A stretch of DNA of 64,000 nucleotides from Tupaia tana (GCA_026018925.1 JAKSZU010000008.1:4764415-4828414); one strand, 5' to 3'; positions 21,950 to 33,650 are shown, counted from the stretch's first letter. Notes: a model not told the origin generated them from the sequence alone. A program made the numbers and translations.

Positions 21950-23570
21950 CCTGGATACATTTTTCAATATAAACATACTAATGAAAACAGAACTCTCTTC
22001 ACCTAGGTTTTGAATTCATAACACTACCTTTCTTAAATTATAATTGTGATGTGTGTTCAGTTGAAAGCTTTAGGTATTGAGATCTCTAGCTATTGAATGG
22101 GATGCTATCCTCATCACTCTTTGCAGTCACCTATGATCCAATGCCTGAAACACAGTAGGAGCCCTAACAGATTTAGATTTCATCTTTGTGTTTTGGGGAG
22201 CAAAAATGAGGTTTATGGTCAATGCTAACATTCCAACATTGTTCCTTAAGGAGGATTTCCTCACTACCTGTTAACTTCCATACCCATTAATTGAAGTAGT
22301 CATTAAGACTTTAACATTTTTCTCCCTGTTCACAGGTTATCAGATAATACCCAAACAATAAATAAAGAGAATAATGATTGTCAGAGAAAATGAAATCTAA
22401 ATAAGGCTGGAGAGGCCTAACAACGTATAAAAGAAAATTCGAAGAGCAAGGTTGCAATTAAAAAAATTTTAATGGACTTTATATATTTAATAATGGAGTC
22501 AATATATTAACCAGCATAGAAAAATAATAGGAGGGTATCATAGGATTTTATGGCTGATGAAAGGATTTCAACAGTGAAGAAAATAGAGGTAAGGAGAGAA
22601 GAGATTTCTACCACCAGTGCAAAAAGGCAGGCATGTTAGCTATCATATCATTCCAATTTCATGAATGTTTTCCTAACCTTCAGATGTTGGTTCTTCTTCT
22701 TCCTCCTTATATGTAGATGTGTTCTGTTCAGCCATCTTTAAATTGCTACACTTTGTTTATTCCTTACTTTTGAGACCCTGATTAACACACCTATCACATA
22801 ATCCTCACATCCTTATGTTCGCATATAATGTCTTCCCTATTTGCATTCTAGTATACTCTCTACAGTACCTAATAACTTTTTAATTTCAAAATATAAAACA
22901 GGGAAATAGTTTTATGTCATGAAACAATGGTTCCTCTACTTTAAACTTTTTTTTAGTAAAAAAAAAAGTGATAAAAGATTAAAGACACCTCATCTGTGCA
23001 AGAGAATCCAGTACATCCACTTTGTAAATTAAAGTCCAACTGTAGAGCAATTTAAGTTCTTGTTTATGCATCTGATTTTAAGTACTTAAAAACAACTTCA
23101 AGTATTACACCTCATTAGATGATTTTAATTACAATTTCTAAGATACATGAATTGTAAATTCATTCTGTCTGGCATGGATACAATGTTAAGTAATACTATT
23201 TTCATTAAGTGAAGTAGGCATCATATTTTGGTGTATTCAAATCTTCTCTAAAGGGCAAAGTCATTTTCCTCATTTTTCTCTAGGTTTATATTTATATGAA
23301 TCTAAAATATATTACTATATGAGTCTAAATGTTGCTTTTATAGAAAACTGAATTTCAAAATAAGCAACAACATTGAGGTACTGAGATGAATTTTCAGCCC
23401 TGGCTGCAATCCTGTTGTCACTCGGCAGTGTCGACCACTGCAGTGTCTCTGTAATGTCCCAGCCACTGAACACACTCTGAGCACCCAATAACCCATGAAG
23501 CTCTAAATGAATTTCCAGGTTAAGGATCTGTGTAATTTAATACTGTCTTTGTAATGTCTCTAACGCTAGC
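21950..23570. other. Unassigned AT-rich sequence
   Basis: No coding region or clear repeat is recognised. Confidence 0.4.
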
Positions 23571-23574
23571 AATG

Positions 23575-23725
23575 ACCATCTTTGAGAAATGGCTATTCAA
23601 GTTCTTTATATAGTTTTTTATCTGAATCTTTCGTTTGTGTTTATTAGTTGTAAAAATTCTTTATATAATATTGATATAAATTCTTTCAGGTAAATGATTT
23701 AAGAAACATTGTTAAGTGTTAGTTG
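23575..23725 (-). mobile_element. LINE-1 ORF2 fragment, antisense
   Basis: TTGAGAAATGGCTATTCAAG, then TTGTAAAAATTCTTTATATA and TTTCAGGTAAATGATTTAAG, mirror antisense L1 ORF2 C-terminal sequence. It is separate from and in tandem with the next fragment. Confidence 0.65.
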
Positions 23726-23779
23726 AAATATCTTAATATGATCAATTCAGTGACATTCAGGACATTCCCAATGTTATGC

Positions 23780-24415
23780 CACCACCATGATTCATCTAAA
23801 CCAAAACATCTTCTCCCTACGAAGTAAAACTTCTAATCATTGAGCAATTTTTCCCCTCCTCCACCTTTCCCATGGCAACCAGCCATCAGCCCTCGTCTCT
23901 AGATTGTCCCTAATGGTTAATTGTTATAAATAGAATCATATATGAATGTTTGTATCAGGATTTTTAATAATGCTCGTATCCATGTTGTAGCATGTTTTAG
24001 TATTTCATCTTTCCACAATTAAATATTTGTTCATTGTATACCTGTACCCTATGTTGTTTAGCTATGCATGGGCTGACGGAAATTTGGGCTGTTTCCATCT
24101 GTTGGCTATTGTGCATGGTCCTGTTATAAATATGAGTGTACCTGAGTATTGTTTTGAGTATTTTCAATTTTTTTGGTTTTATACTTTAGAGTATAACTAC
24201 AGAATCATGTGGTAATTCTTCTTAACTTTTCAAGGACTAGGCAAACTGTTTTCCACACAGGTTGGACCATTTTACATGCTCCAATTTATGAGGATTACAA
24301 TTTCACCTCAACATGATAATCCTTTTTACTTCCAGTTTTCTTTTGATGTTTATGATTATCCTAGAGGGTATGAACTAATATTTCATTGAAGTTTTGATTT
24401 GCATTGCTTTAAGAC
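23780..24415 (-). mobile_element. LINE-1 ORF2 3' fragment, antisense
   Basis: The run of motifs (CCATGTTGTAGCATG, CTGACGGAAATTTGGGCTG, GGCTATTGTGCATGG, AACTGTTTTCCACACAGG, CAATTTCACCTCAACATG) is the antisense of the ORF2 C-terminus of old mammalian L1. Confidence 0.8.
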
Positions 24416-24417
24416 AC

Positions 24418-24735
24418 ATAAATGTGCCACATAACTTCAGTCAACAATGAACCACATCTACAAGGTGGTCTCATGAGATTTTAATGGACTGGATAATTCT
24501 TATCACCTACTGACATCCAGCTGTCCTTATATCATAGTGCAATGCATTACTCATGTGTTTATGGTTAGACTGGTGTAGAACAAGCCTACTGAACTGCCAG
24601 TCATATGAAAGTATAGCATTTGCAATTATATAGAGTACATAATACTTAATAATAATAGATAACTGTGTCTATGTATTTACCTTACAATACTTTTAGCATT
24701 AGAGAGTATTCCTTATACATACAAAAAAAAAATTA
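24418..24735 (+). mobile_element. Ancient interspersed repeat, family uncertain (DNA-transposon-like)
   Basis: GTCAACAATGAACCACAT, GGTGGTCTCATGAGATTTTA, AATGCATTACTCATGTGTTT, CCTACTGAACTGCCAGTC and TACATAATACTTAATAATAA occur in an order I recognise from a widespread old mammalian repeat, but I cannot name the family with certainty. Confidence 0.5.
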
Positions 24736-24737
24736 TG

Positions 24738-24918
24738 GGGCCAGCAGTTGGCATGGTGGTTGAAGTGCTGAACTCCCACATGGCCAACCATTGTTTGAGT
24801 CCCAGACCTGGTGGTTTGCTTTCTCACTTTCTCTCTCTCGCTCGCTCTCTCATGAGCACACGTGCCCTAGAGTAAACTTAAAAAATAATAATAAATACAA
24901 TTAAATAAAAAATTCTTT
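24738..24918 (+). mobile_element. tRNA-derived SINE-B
   Basis: GGGGCCAGCAGTTGGCATGG head, GTTTGAGTCCC B box, CT-rich tract, GTGCCCTAGAG, then a AATAATAATAAATACAATTA-like tail. It lacks the SINE-A body. Confidence 0.88.
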
Positions 24919-24964
24919 AAAAAATGTTTACTATAAAACAGTATACCATTTTACACCAACTGCA

Positions 24965-25142
24965 ACCAAACCACAATCCATTGTCCTCCATTCTCTTGGG
25001 ATTTTGGGCATACACACACATACATGCACAGCATGTTTTTCAAGCTATGTGTTTTTCAAGCCACAGGGTCCAGCACTCAAATCACAGAATGGGCCATGTT
25101 GGCAGCCAGTGCCTTAAGTACTGCTCCACTTGCTGGCCCTCC
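24965..25142 (-). mobile_element. tRNA-derived SINE-A, minus strand, partial
   Basis: CCATTGTCCTCCATTCTC, TTGGGATTTTGGGCATAC and a reversed B box and head ending CCACTTGCTGGCCC. The tail half is missing, and TTTTTCAAGC(T/C) occurs twice, indicating a small internal duplication. Confidence 0.78.
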
Positions 25143-25339
25143 ATATTCATACTGCATTTTGACTCTACCTTTTCTGTTTAGATGTATAAATCCTTTCCAT
25201 GATTTCCAATTGCCTACTGTATTTGCACAGGAACATGCTGTACAGGTTTGCATCCTAGAAGCTACAGGCTGTAGAACATATAGCTCAGGTGTGTGGTAGG
25301 CTTCAATATCTAGGTCTGTATTAAGTATAATCTATGCTA

Positions 25340-25609
25340 CCTTTTTTTTTTTTTTTTTTTTTTTGAGAGGTTTTTGCTATAGGGCACGTGCGCTCACCAG
25401 AAAGACAGAGACAGAGAGACATGAAGCAAGAAATGACCCCCCCAGGGGGAATGGCCACACCACAATCCCTTCTCCTCCATTCTCCTCTCAGGATCTTGGG
25501 CACTCATGCACACGTGCCTGGCATGATTTTAAACCACCATGTCCGTGACTTGAACCACGGTCGACTACATGGGAGTCCAGCGACATAGTCATTATGGTAA
25601 CTGCTGGTC
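25340..25609 (-). mobile_element. tRNA-derived SINE-A, minus strand, young
   Basis: It has a poly(T) run of over 20 bases, GAGAGGTTTTTGCTATAGGG, the full body and a reversed head ending TAACTGCTGGTCCC. The target-site duplication ATAATCTATG lies at about 25,327 and 25,612. Confidence 0.94.
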
Positions 25610-25679
25610 CCATAATCTATGATGTCTTAACAATGGCAAAGCCTCATAGTGCATTTCTTGGAATGTATCCCTGACATTA

Positions 25680-26448
25680 AAAAAATGTATGACTGTATCA
25701 TAATTTTGAGCATCTTTCTGTGTGCATGTAAGCCATTATCTGTTGTAAAAATTCCTTATATATTATAGATATGAATCCTTTCAGGTAAATGAAATACAAA
25801 TATTTACTTTTATTTTGTTGGATGAATTTTCACTTTCAAAGTAATAGCCTCTTATACAAAAAAAATTTAACTTCAATAAAGTCTGATTTATATTTTATTT
25901 TATTACAACTGTTTTTGGAATTATATCTGAGAATTTACTGGCAAATTCAAGGTCATGTAGATTTACTGTTATGATGACTTCTAAGCATATTGTAATTTTA
26001 GCTATTACATTTATTTTATCTAAGTATTATTGAAGTAGAGGCCCAATGTCCTTCTTTTGCATGTGGATATCCAGATATCACAGCAATATTCTGTGTTAAG
26101 ACTGTTCATTCACCATTGAATGGTCATGGCACACTTGTCAAAAACTAAGTGGCCATAGATGTATGCATCTGTGGGTTTTCAGCTTCTAGTCCGTTGGTAT
26201 ATGTGCAGCATTATGCCAATACTATATTATTTTGCTTTTTAGCTTCATAATAAGTTTTGAAATAGAAAAAAGTGAGACTTTCTTTCCCCATCGAATGGTC
26301 ATGGCACACTTACCAAAAACTAAGTGGCCATAGATGTATGCATCTGTGGATTTTTCAGCTTCTAGTCCATTGATATATCTGCAGCATTATGAAAATACTA
26401 TATTATTTTGTTTTTTAGCTTCATTATAAGTTTTGAAATAGGAAAAAA
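25680..26448 (-). mobile_element. LINE-1 ORF2 fragment, antisense, with internal tandem duplication
   Basis: TTGTAAAAATTCCTTATATA, a TTCTTTTGCATGTGGATATCC segment, CATTGAATGGTCATGGCAC, AAAACTAAGTGGCCATAGATG and AATAAGTTTTGAAATAG are antisense ORF2. The block containing the last three motifs is present twice (about 26,101-26,275 and 26,276-26,448) with a period of 175 bp. Confidence 0.8.
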
Positions 26449-26689
26449 TGGGACCAACAGATGGCATAGCAGTTACATTGCTGGACTGTCACATTGCCGG
26501 CCGCAGTTAAAGTCCTGGAATTGGTGAACACGTGTGCAGGTGTGCCCCAGATGCTGATGCTGGGAGGAGAAGGAATTGCAGCATGGGAATCCCGCCTGGG
26601 GGGTGATTTTTTCACTTTCCCTCTCATCTCTCTGTCTCTCCAGTGAGCCAGGAGTGCATGCGCCCAAAGACAAAAACTCTCAAAAAAAA

Positions 26690-26730
<41 letters not shown>
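26449..26730 (+). mobile_element. tRNA-derived SINE-A with extended A and GA tail
   Basis: The head is GGGACCAACAGATGGCATAGC. The body is partly shortened, and GTGATTTTTTCACTTTCCC precedes the CT tract and tail. An A16 run passes into a (GA)n microsatellite at about 26,699-26,728. It is inserted at the end of the duplicated L1 block. Confidence 0.9.
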
Positions 26731-26732
<2 letters not shown>

Positions 26733-26739
26733 AAAAATA

Positions 26740-27178
26740 AGAAGTAAGAGTCCTCAAAATATGTTCTTCTTTTTCAAATTGATTTGAGCACTCAGGGTCT
26801 ACTACAAGTTTATATTCATTTGATAATCAACTTCTTCATTTCTGAAAAGAAAAAAAAATCATACAGTATGTGAATGAGGAACCAAAGAAAAAGGAGGAAA
26901 ACAAAAGTAAGAAAGAGAAGAAAGAGAGGAAGATAAAGAAAGAGAAAGAAAAAAGAGAAAAAGGAAGAAAGTAAAAGAAAAAGAAGAAAGTTTGGGAATG
27001 GTAATAAGAGTTGCTTTAAATTCTTAGCTCGCTTCAGGTAGTACTGATATTTTAACAAGAAAAGAGGACTTGAACATTTTTTTGAAAAGCAAAATTCAAG
27101 TACAACTTTATCTTGGTGCAAAATTTTTTTGAAATCCATGCGGCTTCTTGTAATTCACATTTTTTGTTATCCCATTGT
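26740..27178 (-). mobile_element. Probable antisense L1 with purine-rich insert
   Basis: The + strand has L1-like antisense phrases at the ends (TTCTTTTTCAAATTGATTTG, CTTTATCTTGGTGC). The middle, 26,840-27,000, is a GA-rich low-complexity tract whose minus frame codes a Phe/Leu-rich artefact. Confidence 0.45.
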
Positions 27179-28295
27179 CTTCTGACTCCATGGTTTATGA
27201 TAAAAAATCAGTTGTGAATATTTTTGAGGATTCCTTGGATAGGACAAGTTGGTTCTCTTTCTAGTTTCAAGATGATCTCTTTATTTTTGTATTTCAGCAT
27301 TTTAGTGTACTCTTTTGCACTGTAGGTCTCTTTGAATTCATTTTATTTGGAGTAAATGGTGTTTCCTGAATGTGTAGATTCATGTCTTTCCTCAAATTTA
27401 TGAAGTTTTTGTCCATTTTTTCCTCAAATATTCTCTCCATCTCTTTATTCCCTCTCTCTCTTTCTCTCTCTGCAGAGTGATAGCGAGTTTACAAAGGAAA
27501 GTGTACAAAGCGGAATGCATCATAGGTGGGGCAGCCTGTAAGAGGAAATGCGCCGACAGTTGGTTCCTTCCTCCAAGGGAAAGGGGAAAACTGTTAGCTC
27601 AAAGAGTATTGGAGGGTTATCCCAAAGGCAGGGCAGCCTCAATCCTTTCCTTTCTGGGACCCTCATAGTGCATATATGGGTATGTTTGATGGTGTATTTA
27701 AAATCTGCCCTTTATTCATTCTGTTGTCTATCTGCTTCTCAGAGTGGAGAATTTCCATTGTTCAATTTTTCTTTTATTTACCCAAATCTACTATTGAACT
27801 CTTTTTTTTTTATTTTTTTAAATTTTAGTCATTGTTCTTAACATCCCTGGATTTTTCATTTGGTTGCTTTTTGTCATCTGTATCTTTTTATTGATATTCT
27901 CCTTTTGTTTATACACTATTTTTCTTGTTTCCTTTAATTTATTTCCATCATTTCTTTTAGCTCTTTGAGCATATGTAAGATAGCTGATTTTAAATTTTTT
28001 TATTAAGTTCAATGTTTGGACATCTGTCAATTTGTTGTTTATTATTGTTCTTTAAATGGGCCACAGGTGCCTTTCTTTTTTGTACCTTGTGATTTGTTTT
28101 ATCTGTTGAAAACTGGACAGTTAAATGTAGTAATGTGTTCACTCAAAATATTCTCCTGCTCCCTATGCTTTCCTGCTTTTGATTATGGAAAGCCATAATT
28201 CTCAATATTTTACTGAAATTTCCAAACTGTTTTTATTGTATTTCTTGCCAATGTGGTCACTTAAGTCTCTGTTACTTCCTATTTTTTTTCAAATA
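27179..28295 (-). mobile_element. L1M-type fragment, antisense
   Basis: ATTCATGTCTTTCCTCAAAT, CCTCAAATATTCTCTCC, GTGGAGAATTTCCATTGTTC, TTTTCATTTGGTTGC and TTTATCTGTTGAAAACTGG follow the antisense order of an old L1. A region at 27,466-27,680 with open frames on the plus strand is part of it or an insertion and has no recognised domain. Confidence 0.6.
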
Positions 28296-28304
28296 TTATT
28301 ATTA

Positions 28305-28478
28305 TTATTTTTTAGAATTATTTTATTTAACTTTATTTATTTATTTATTTATTTAGAGGGACAGAGTGAGAGAGAGAGAGAGGGAAAGTGAGAAACAAGC
28401 TGCCAGGTTCAGGACTTGAACCGTGGTCAGCCATGTGGGAGTCTAGCAACCCCAACCACCACACTACCTGCCAGCCCC
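28305..28478 (-). mobile_element. tRNA-derived SINE-B, minus strand
   Basis: (TTTA)n, GGGACAGAGTGAGAGAG, GTGAGAAACAAGCTGCCAGG, a reversed B box and a head ending CACTACCTGCCAGCCCC. CAAATATTATT occurs before and after, a probable target-site duplication. Confidence 0.87.
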
Positions 28479-29410
28479 TCAAATATTATTTTGATAGAAA
28501 CTTAAAGCCAGGAGCAAAAAAAAAAAACAAAAACAAAGTAACAAAAAAAAAGCAGCAACAAGAAAGTGTTTCGCAATTTTGGGGTATTGCCTGTACACTG
28601 GGGAACTCCTTCAATACTTAGCCAGGCTGTTCACCACTCTGATTTATGCTTTTCCTCCACTTTGTACTGAGCCTAAATCTGAATGACAGATGGAAACTCA
28701 GGACCTCCTGAAGTCTTTCTGAGTATGTATCCCTGTGGGCATTCGTGCACCTTTCTAAACTCTGTAGTGTACAAGGATGCTTGGGTATACCCTAATTTCT
28801 CAATGAAATTTCACCTGAATTTTCCTAGCCAAGTTTAAAGGTCTGTGACCTGCCTCTTTCATGATCTTTTGTCTCAGCTGGGTGCAGGCATTTTGTTTGC
28901 TTTACAATGTTTCTTAAGCAAAGGTCACCATTTTTCTGTCCTCAGTGAGTTCCGAATCAGGGCAAACAATTAGCGCTTTGCATCAGTCCTTCAGGGAACT
29001 CCCAGACAGGTTAAAAAGACAAGCACAGTAACTTGAAAACAATGTCTGTGCCGCATCTTCTGGGACCAGGAACAAGACTGCCCTCTGTAAGACTGTCACT
29101 GAGCGGAGTTAGAGAAGGGCAAAAGCCATGAATGACACACAGCTTTCCTGACAATTTGAAGTTCTCTTTTCCTTTATTCCACATTTGTTTGGTTGCTGTA
29201 CACCTTTCACTGTTTTCCAGATGTCTAACACAGTTAGCTTTTGTAACTACAGCTTGTTTTTCGGTGGAGGTTTGAAAGCTTGCCTGATAGGTCATTTTTC
29301 TTATGTATGTATACACATTTCCTTAATATGTGTTTTCGTGCCTATTTCCCTATACAGATAGATAGATTGATTGATTGATAGATACACACTCATATATACA
29401 TTTTTTCCTA
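28479..29410. other. Unassigned, possibly more antisense L1M
   Basis: No coding region is recognised. The sequence style at 28,620-28,980 is compatible with an old L1 3' region, but I cannot prove it. An open frame on the minus strand at 29,011-29,316 has no known domain. Confidence 0.35.
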
Positions 29411-29414
29411 CTTC

Positions 29415-29417
<3 letters not shown>

Positions 29418-29468
<51 letters not shown>
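29418..29468 (+). repeat. (TA)n microsatellite
   Basis: About 25 TA units immediately next to the tail of a minus-strand SINE. This is a common outcome of tail expansion. Confidence 0.95.
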
Positions 29469-29470
<2 letters not shown>

Positions 29471-29695
29471 GGTTTGTGCCATAGGGCATGTGAGAGGGAC
29501 AGAGAAAGGGAAAGTGAGAAGTCACCCCCAGGGGATGGCCATGAGGTAACTCTTCTCTCCCATTCTCCTCTGGGGATTCTGGGCTTAGGCACAGAGGTAC
29601 CCATTGTTATTTTCAAGCCTCCAGGTCCAGAACTTGAACTGTAGTTCTCCATGTGGAAATCCAGCTCCTTCATCAACATGCCACCTTCTGGCTCT
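29469..29695 (-). mobile_element. tRNA-derived SINE-A, minus strand, old
   Basis: GTGCCATAGGGCATGTGAG, GAGAAGTCACCCCCAGGGG, CTTCTCTCCCATTCTCCTC, then a reversed head ending GCCACCTTCTGGCTC. Confidence 0.86.
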
Positions 29696-29925
29696 AAAAT
29701 ATATACTTTTTTTTCTTATCATACAGTAATTTTTTTTTTATTTCAAGTTCTTTTATGCATTTGATCACCTTATTTAGCTTACAAAGTGCGTATTCCAACA
29801 TGTGAACATTTCTCCATAGTCCAGTTGATAAAACTATAAAGTTATCTTCAACAGATAATACCCCATTTCTTTGTCCCATTAATGCTTTGCCTCTCTATTT
29901 TTTTCTAAATACTTTTAATTTGTTC

Positions 29926-30182
29926 TTTTTTTTTAAGAGAGATTTTGGCTATAAAGTATGTGCACTTCCTGGAGAGACTGTGACAGAGATACAGAAAGCG
30001 AAAAATCAGCCCCCAAGGGAATAGCCATGCTGCAATCCCTTCTCCATTCTCCTCTTGGGTTCTTGGGCACGCATGCACACATGCCCCATGTGACTTTAAG
30101 CTGTGGGTTTGGGACTCAAACCGCAGACAGTAATAGTCACTGGGAGTCCAGTGATGTAACCATTGTGTCATCTGCTGGTCCC
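29926..30182 (-). mobile_element. tRNA-derived SINE-A, minus strand
   Basis: TAAGAGAGATTTTGGCTATA, GTGACAGAGATACAGAAAGC, a TCTCCATTCTCCTC segment and a reversed head ending CATCTGCTGGTCCC. Confidence 0.88.
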
Positions 30183-30207
30183 AATATATACTTTTAAAGG
30201 CAAGTTT

Positions 30208-30480
30208 CAGGACCAGCAAGTGGCAGAATGGTTACATCTCTGAACTCCCACGTAGTTGACTGCATGGTTCAAGTCTGGGACCCGGCAGCTTAAAGTCACA
30301 CAGGGCACGTGTGCCTGCGTGTCCAAGATACCGAGAGGAGAATGTGGGGAAGGGATGCAGCATGGCCATCTACCCTGGGAGCCGAGTTCTCGCTTTCTAT
30401 CTCTCTGTCTCACTCTGTCTCTCCAGTAAGTGCATATCTATGTCAAAAATCTCTCTCTCTAAAAAATAAATAAGTAAAAT
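30208..30480 (+). mobile_element. tRNA-derived SINE-A
   Basis: The head is AGGACCAGCAAGTGGCAG, with the full body and an AAAAAATAAATAAG tail. The duplicated target AAAGGCAAGTTT / AAAAGCAAGTTT flanks it. It lies head-to-head with the minus-strand copy just upstream, so the pair forms an inverted repeat. Confidence 0.9.
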
Positions 30481-30483
30481 CAA

Positions 30484-30871
30484 AAGCAAGTTTTTTTCTC
30501 CTTTGTAAGGGCTTTTGATCATAAATGTATTTTTGCCTTTTTCTTCCCCAAATTTATAACTTTGGCTCCAGAAAATATGAAAGGCCTTTCCTAAAATAAA
30601 AATATTTGTTTTGAGAAAATATCTCTGGCTTTTCATTACTATAGGAAAAGAAGAAAATTGCATATTGTTTAGTATTAAAAGTTCACAGTAATCTGGATAA
30701 TTTTAACAATAAATTTTAACTATCACATGACAAAATTATCTTTTGTTCATTTTACTCAAATGACTAAGAAGATGCTTTCTATGTACATATATTTATACAA
30801 AAAATTAATGTTTTTCCACTTTGAACTCTTTGTAGAAATACCTAAGTTTTTTGTAACAAATGCTGTATTTT
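30484..30871. other. AT-rich unassigned sequence
   Basis: No element or coding frame is recognised. Confidence 0.45.
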
Positions 30872-31119
30872 GGGGACCAGCAGTTAGCGTAATGGCTATG
30901 TCGCTGGACTCCCACGTAGTTGACCGTGGTTCGCGTCCCAGACTCGGTGGCTTAAAACTCACGCCGGCACGTGTGCGTGCGTGCCCAAGATCCCGAGGGG
31001 AGAATGGAGGAGAAGGGATTGCGGCGTGGCCGTCCCCTCTAGGGGGTGATTTCTCCCTTTCTATCTCTCTGTCTCTCTCTCTCTGGCGAGCGCACGCGCC
31101 CTATAGCAAAAACTTCTAA
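30872..31119 (+). mobile_element. tRNA-derived SINE-A, young-looking
   Basis: Both pol III boxes are intact and the body is near consensus. The target-site duplication AAATGCTGTATT lies at about 30,859 and 31,121. Confidence 0.94.
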
Positions 31120-31274
31120 AAAAATGCTGTATTCAGATGTTTAGAACATATAACTATAAATATGTTACATAATTTAATATTTTTATGTACAGCAAGAGTG
31201 AACACCATTTTGCTTTGAAACAGTTTGAACTTTCTTTTAATTAAAAAAAAAGCTTGATTTGTTTCTTTATATCC

Positions 31275-31568
31275 ATGATAAAGCATGTGCCTGTGCATAT
31301 GATGCCGAGAAGGAGAGCAAGAGAGAGAGGAGGAGCCTCCTCAGAGTCGGTCACACACAGCCGCCTCCTCCAGCCCCTCGGCCTGAGGGACCCTGAGCAT
31401 CTGTGCACGTGCTCTGCCCGCTTCAGGCCGACCAGGTCAGGGATTGGAACTGTGGTCACCAAGTGAGGTTCAGGCTGACCAGGTCAGGGATTGGAACTGT
31501 GGTCACCAAGTGAGGTTTGGCTTCTCCCAAGCAGTGCATTAGCTGTGTGCCACAGCACCAGTCCTGAC
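31275..31568 (-). mobile_element. tRNA-derived SINE (different family), minus strand, with 47-bp tandem duplication
   Basis: A GAGCAAGAGAGAGAGGAGG tract, a CCTCGGCCTGAGGGACCC segment and a reversed B box GATTGGAACTGTGG are followed by a head ending CACAGCACCAGTCC. The B-box-containing 47-bp unit occurs twice, at 31,422-31,468 and 31,469-31,515, almost identically. It is followed by (TA)n at 31,598-31,624. Confidence 0.65.
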
Positions 31569-31827
31569 CTTGTTTTGGAAAAAAAAAAAAAAAGAAATTA
31601 TATATATATATATATATATGTATATGCTTTGAATTTTTACTATTCCAGGCTCGTTTCTGATTCACACAGCGCTGTAGAGACAACTCCTGTAATCCTCTAT
31701 ATACACACTCTCTCCATTACCAAAGCTGCTGTGACTGTGGTATGTTGGTCACAACTGGTGAAATGATATTAATACGTGAGTAGGACGTTAAGTTGCACTT
31801 CATTCAGATGTCATTCATTTTCACCTT

Positions 31828-32072
31828 GGGGTCAGCAGATAGTGTAGTGGTTAAGGGCTGGACTCCCACGTGTCTGACCAAGTCCTGGATTTGGTAGCTT
31901 GAAACTCCCCTGGATGCGTGTGTGCCCAAAATCCCAACAAGGGAATGGAGGACCCCAGGGAGTGAGTTCTCTCTCTCTCTCTGTTTCTCTCCTGTCTCTC
32001 CAGTGAGTGCACATGCTCCATGGCAAAAATCTCTTCAAAAAAAATAATTAAATAAATAATAGTTAAATAAAA
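31828..32072 (+). mobile_element. tRNA-derived SINE-A, internally shortened
   Basis: GGGGTCAGCAGATAGTGTAG head, a shortened head-body junction, GGAATGGAGGACCCCAGGG and a (TC)n tract. The tail is a AAAAATAATTAAATAAATAA-type sequence like SINE-B, so it is intermediate between the two families. Confidence 0.85.
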
Positions 32073-32154
32073 AGTTTACCTAATATCTTCTGTAAATTCA
32101 AGGCTCTCATCCCAGATACCACTTTATATTTAGTAATTAAAATTTCTGTTTTAG

Positions 32155-32410
32155 AGACCAGCAGTTAGTGTAATGGCTACGTCGCTGGACTCCCGTGTAG
32201 TTGACTGCAGTTCGCATCCCGGACCCGGTGGCTTAAAACTCACGCCGGGCGCGTGTGCGTGCGTGCCCAAGATCCCGAGAGGAGAATGGAGGAGGAGAAG
32301 GGATTGCGGCGTGACCATCCCCCCTGGGGGGTGATTTCTTGCTTTCTGTCTCTCTGTCTCTCTCTGTCTGGCGAGCGCACACGCCCTATAGAGAAAACCT
32401 CTCAAAAAAA
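32155..32410 (+). mobile_element. tRNA-derived SINE-A, young-looking
   Basis: It is near consensus, with GGAGGAGGAGAAGGG in the body (one extra GGA unit) and a short A-tail. Confidence 0.93.
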
Positions 32411-32579
32411 AATCCTATTTTAATAATGTCCAAATTCATAACTTTTTTCTTTAATGGGTCATCCTTTTGATAACATAGCTTAAATTCAAATTTCAGCTTT
32501 ATAGACAACTGTATTTTCTCCCTACTGTATTTTCTCCTACATCTCACAATTATTATAGTTTTGCATTTTACCTTCAGGT

Positions 32580-33000
32580 TTAATATTTGTTTGAGTTAAT
32601 TTCGATATACGTATGATCTGTGTATAGGTTTACTTCTACACATGGATGCCGTCTTTCTGTTGTGGTTTTTCTGAAAACAGTATATTTTCTCCACCTGCTC
32701 TTTGCTCCTGTGCCAAAGATGGGTTCTCTATGAAAAAAGGTATTTCTGTGTTCCTTTTCTGGACTCTCTATTCTGCATCTTGAATGTATGTGTCTATCCT
32801 TTCACTAACATCAGGTGTCTTCGTAATTGTACAGTAAGCTGTAAATTCAGAAAAGGAGAGTTCTCCAAACTTGTTCTTCTGTGGAATTGTTTTGGCAATT
32901 CTAGGTCCTTTGCCTTATGATAGTATAAAATTGTGGAGTTAGTTTTCACTATCTACAAAACACTTTGTTGGAATCTGAACTGTGATTTTCTTTCAATTTA
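32580..33000 (-). mobile_element. LINE-1 ORF2 fragment, antisense
   Basis: GAGTTAATTTCGATATACG, CTCTATTCTGCATCTTG, GAGTTCTCCAAACTTGTTC and TTGTTTTGGCAATTCTAGG are in the antisense ORF2 order. It is diverged. Confidence 0.72.
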
Positions 33001-33007
33001 TTTTCTT

Positions 33008-33215
33008 ATTATTGCTGGGAGAAAGAAAAAAAGGTCCCTCTTGAACGGAGTGCGGTCACACCACAGACCTTTATTCTACCGTCCCCCGTCCTGTCAGCAT
33101 TTTAGGTATGCACGGAGTATGTCTTTCAAGCCCCCAGAACCAAGATTTGAACTGCATCTAGACTTGTGGGGTCTGACTCCCATAAATACTGTGCTAGGTA
33201 ACTGGCCCAAATGTG
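33008..33215 (-). mobile_element. Old tRNA-derived SINE, minus strand
   Basis: A reversed B box (GATTTGAACTGC) and a body with a CAGCATTTTAGGTATGC segment are followed by a head ending GTAACTGGCCC. It is inserted in the antisense L1. Confidence 0.5.
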
Positions 33216-33329
33216 ATTTAAAAAAAAAAAAACTCTGTGCATCTAGCTGAGAAATTTTGACATATTAAAATACTGACTTTTCTAATTCATGAACATAAAA
33301 CTCTCTCAAATGATTTTGGACATTTCTTA

Positions 33330-33650
33330 GTCATTGTTTAAAATATTATTTGTTCTCTCTTCTCACTTTTTCCTCCTTCTGAGATTCTGTAAGCATAAGT
33401 GGTATATGTTTTGATAGTGTTCCATGACATATGGACTTTTAAAATGTTTTATTTTATATTATAATACATTTGGGAAGTTCCATTTACTTGTTTTTAAGAG
33501 CACTGATTCATCCTTTTGCCTTATCCATTCTATTATGAACCCACTGAATGCATTTCATTTCTGATATCATGCTTCTAATGGTGTAACATTGGTTTTATTT
33601 TTCTTTAGCATTTCCATTTCTCTGCTTATATTATCCATCTATCCTTTTCG
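33330..33650 (-). mobile_element. Probable L1M fragment, antisense
   Basis: TTTTTCCTCCTTCTGAGATTC, shown in part, with ATAGTGTTCCATGACATATG and GAACCCACTGAATGCATTTC resembles antisense sequence of old L1 elements. Confidence 0.45.

Noticed and set aside
26816..27139. Leu/Phe-rich membrane protein on the minus strand
   Set aside because: It is the translation of a purine-rich low-complexity tract.
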